Positions 6,244 through 6,494 of a stretch of DNA of 6,494 nt are shown piece by piece. The position numbers and the translations under genes are program-made. This DNA comes from Verrucomicrobiota bacterium (lineage in GTDB: Bacteria > Verrucomicrobiota > Verrucomicrobiia > Chthoniobacterales > UBA10450): NCBI GenBank assembly GCA_003218525.1, contig QHNU01000217.1:1-6494 (forward strand), given 5' to 3'. Below the pieces are notes generated by a model. The model made no database searches. It was not told the DNA's origin and was given only the letters and a program-made list of their open reading frames with translations. Numbering within the stretch: the first letter of the stretch is position 1; each line of letters opens with the position of its first letter.

Positions 6244-6272
6244 AAAATAAAAAAGACAACTGTATTGCCCGC

Positions 6273-6494
6273 GTGACCACGATTTCTTCGTTTTATCTCT
6301 CATCCATTGGAAAGAAAATGATTGTCGCAATCACGGGTATGATTTTGCTGCTGTTCGTGATTGGTCATCTGATCGGTAATCTCCAGATTTTTCTCGGACC
6401 ACGCTGGATCAACGATTACGCCCAACATCTGCGCGATCTTGGCCCGCTGCTATGGCTGGTCCGAATCGTCCTTCTCGCTTCGGTCGGCCTGCAC
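6273..6494 (+). CDS. sdhC: Succinate dehydrogenase/fumarate reductase cytochrome b558-family subunit, N-terminal part
   Basis: The first 74 residues of a diheme b558-type SdhC, cut by the window end. From GTG 6273 it reads MTTISSFYLSSIGKKMIVAI, then a first membrane helix (about 16-39) ending in GHLIGNLQIFLG, and a second beginning at about 57. His32 sits in the GHLxGNL motif and His74 is the last residue. Their spacing of 42 equals that of heme ligands His28 and His70 in B. subtilis SdhC, which supports the family call. The frame is closed by a TAA at 6243-6245, so the start lies after it; GTG 6273 leaves the usual short lead before SSIGKK, whereas ATG 6318 would cut into the helix. No Shine-Dalgarno site is visible. 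Family knowledge predicts that sdhA and sdhB of a second complex follow outside the window. It is unrelated in sequence to the anchor at 5362-6162. Confidence 0.9.
   Translation, partial: MTTISSFYLSSIGKKMIVAITGMILLLFVIGHLIGNLQIFLGPRWINDYAQHLRDLGPLLWLVRIVLLASVGLH

Larger units (their letters stand above)
6163..6272. promoter_or_regulatory. Divergent intergenic region between the two SDH loci
   Basis: These 110 bp separate the start of the Sdh1-type operon (- strand) from the b558-type sdhC (+ strand) and must hold both promoters unless transcripts start inside genes. The region contains a 9-bp dyad and an A-rich run at 6244-6254. No ribosome site is clear for either gene. Confidence 0.7.

Overview
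The window reads like a chromosomal segment of a soil- or water-type Gram-negative bacterium. Verrucomicrobiota is my best guess, with Acidobacteriota as the alternative. The guess rests on the b558-type SdhC at the right edge, the free-standing four-helix-bundle (23S IVP-type) gene, frequent absence of Shine-Dalgarno sites, and moderately high GC in the sdh part. It is inference, not proof.

Left part (1-1623, + strand): the 3' end of a class I SAM methyltransferase and a complete PAPS-type sulfotransferase with a coiled-coil tail. Together they look like the end of a surface-glycan or secondary-metabolite modification cluster. A 121-bp gap (1624-1744) separates them from the convergent sdh operon; I see no clear terminator hairpin there.

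Middle part (6162 down to 1745, - strand): a tightly packed operon for a succinate dehydrogenase/fumarate reductase of the mycobacterial Sdh1 type. In transcription order it holds a five-helix membrane anchor rich in conserved Cys/His (5362-6162), the flavoprotein SdhA (3547-5358), an inserted four-helix-bundle protein (3023-3550), the iron-sulfur subunit SdhB (2218-2976) and a small TPR protein (1745-2218). Junctions are 3 bp apart or overlapping: TTGA at sdhA/four-helix bundle and TAATG at sdhB/TPR. The flavoprotein and Fe-S subunit carry all expected cofactor ligands, so the complex should be functional.

The most unusual region is the four-helix-bundle insert between sdhA and sdhB. Arrays of the octamer TTGAAGCG lie at both ends in inverted orientation. 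The distal end is also duplicated as an exact head-to-tail pair of 50-bp units (2972-3021 and 3022-3071, 43/50 identical). The duplication leaves a 17-codon mini-ORF that overlaps the four-helix-bundle stop (ATGA) on one side and the sdhB start (ATGA) on the other, so stop/start coupling into sdhB is kept. This looks like a mobile or recently rearranged cassette that entered an essential respiratory operon without breaking translation.

Right part (6163-6494): a 110-bp divergent intergenic region with a perfect 9-bp dyad, then the start of a second, unrelated SDH/FRD locus on the + strand (b558-family diheme SdhC, partial). Two structurally different succinate:quinone oxidoreductases are therefore placed back to back and may share regulation.
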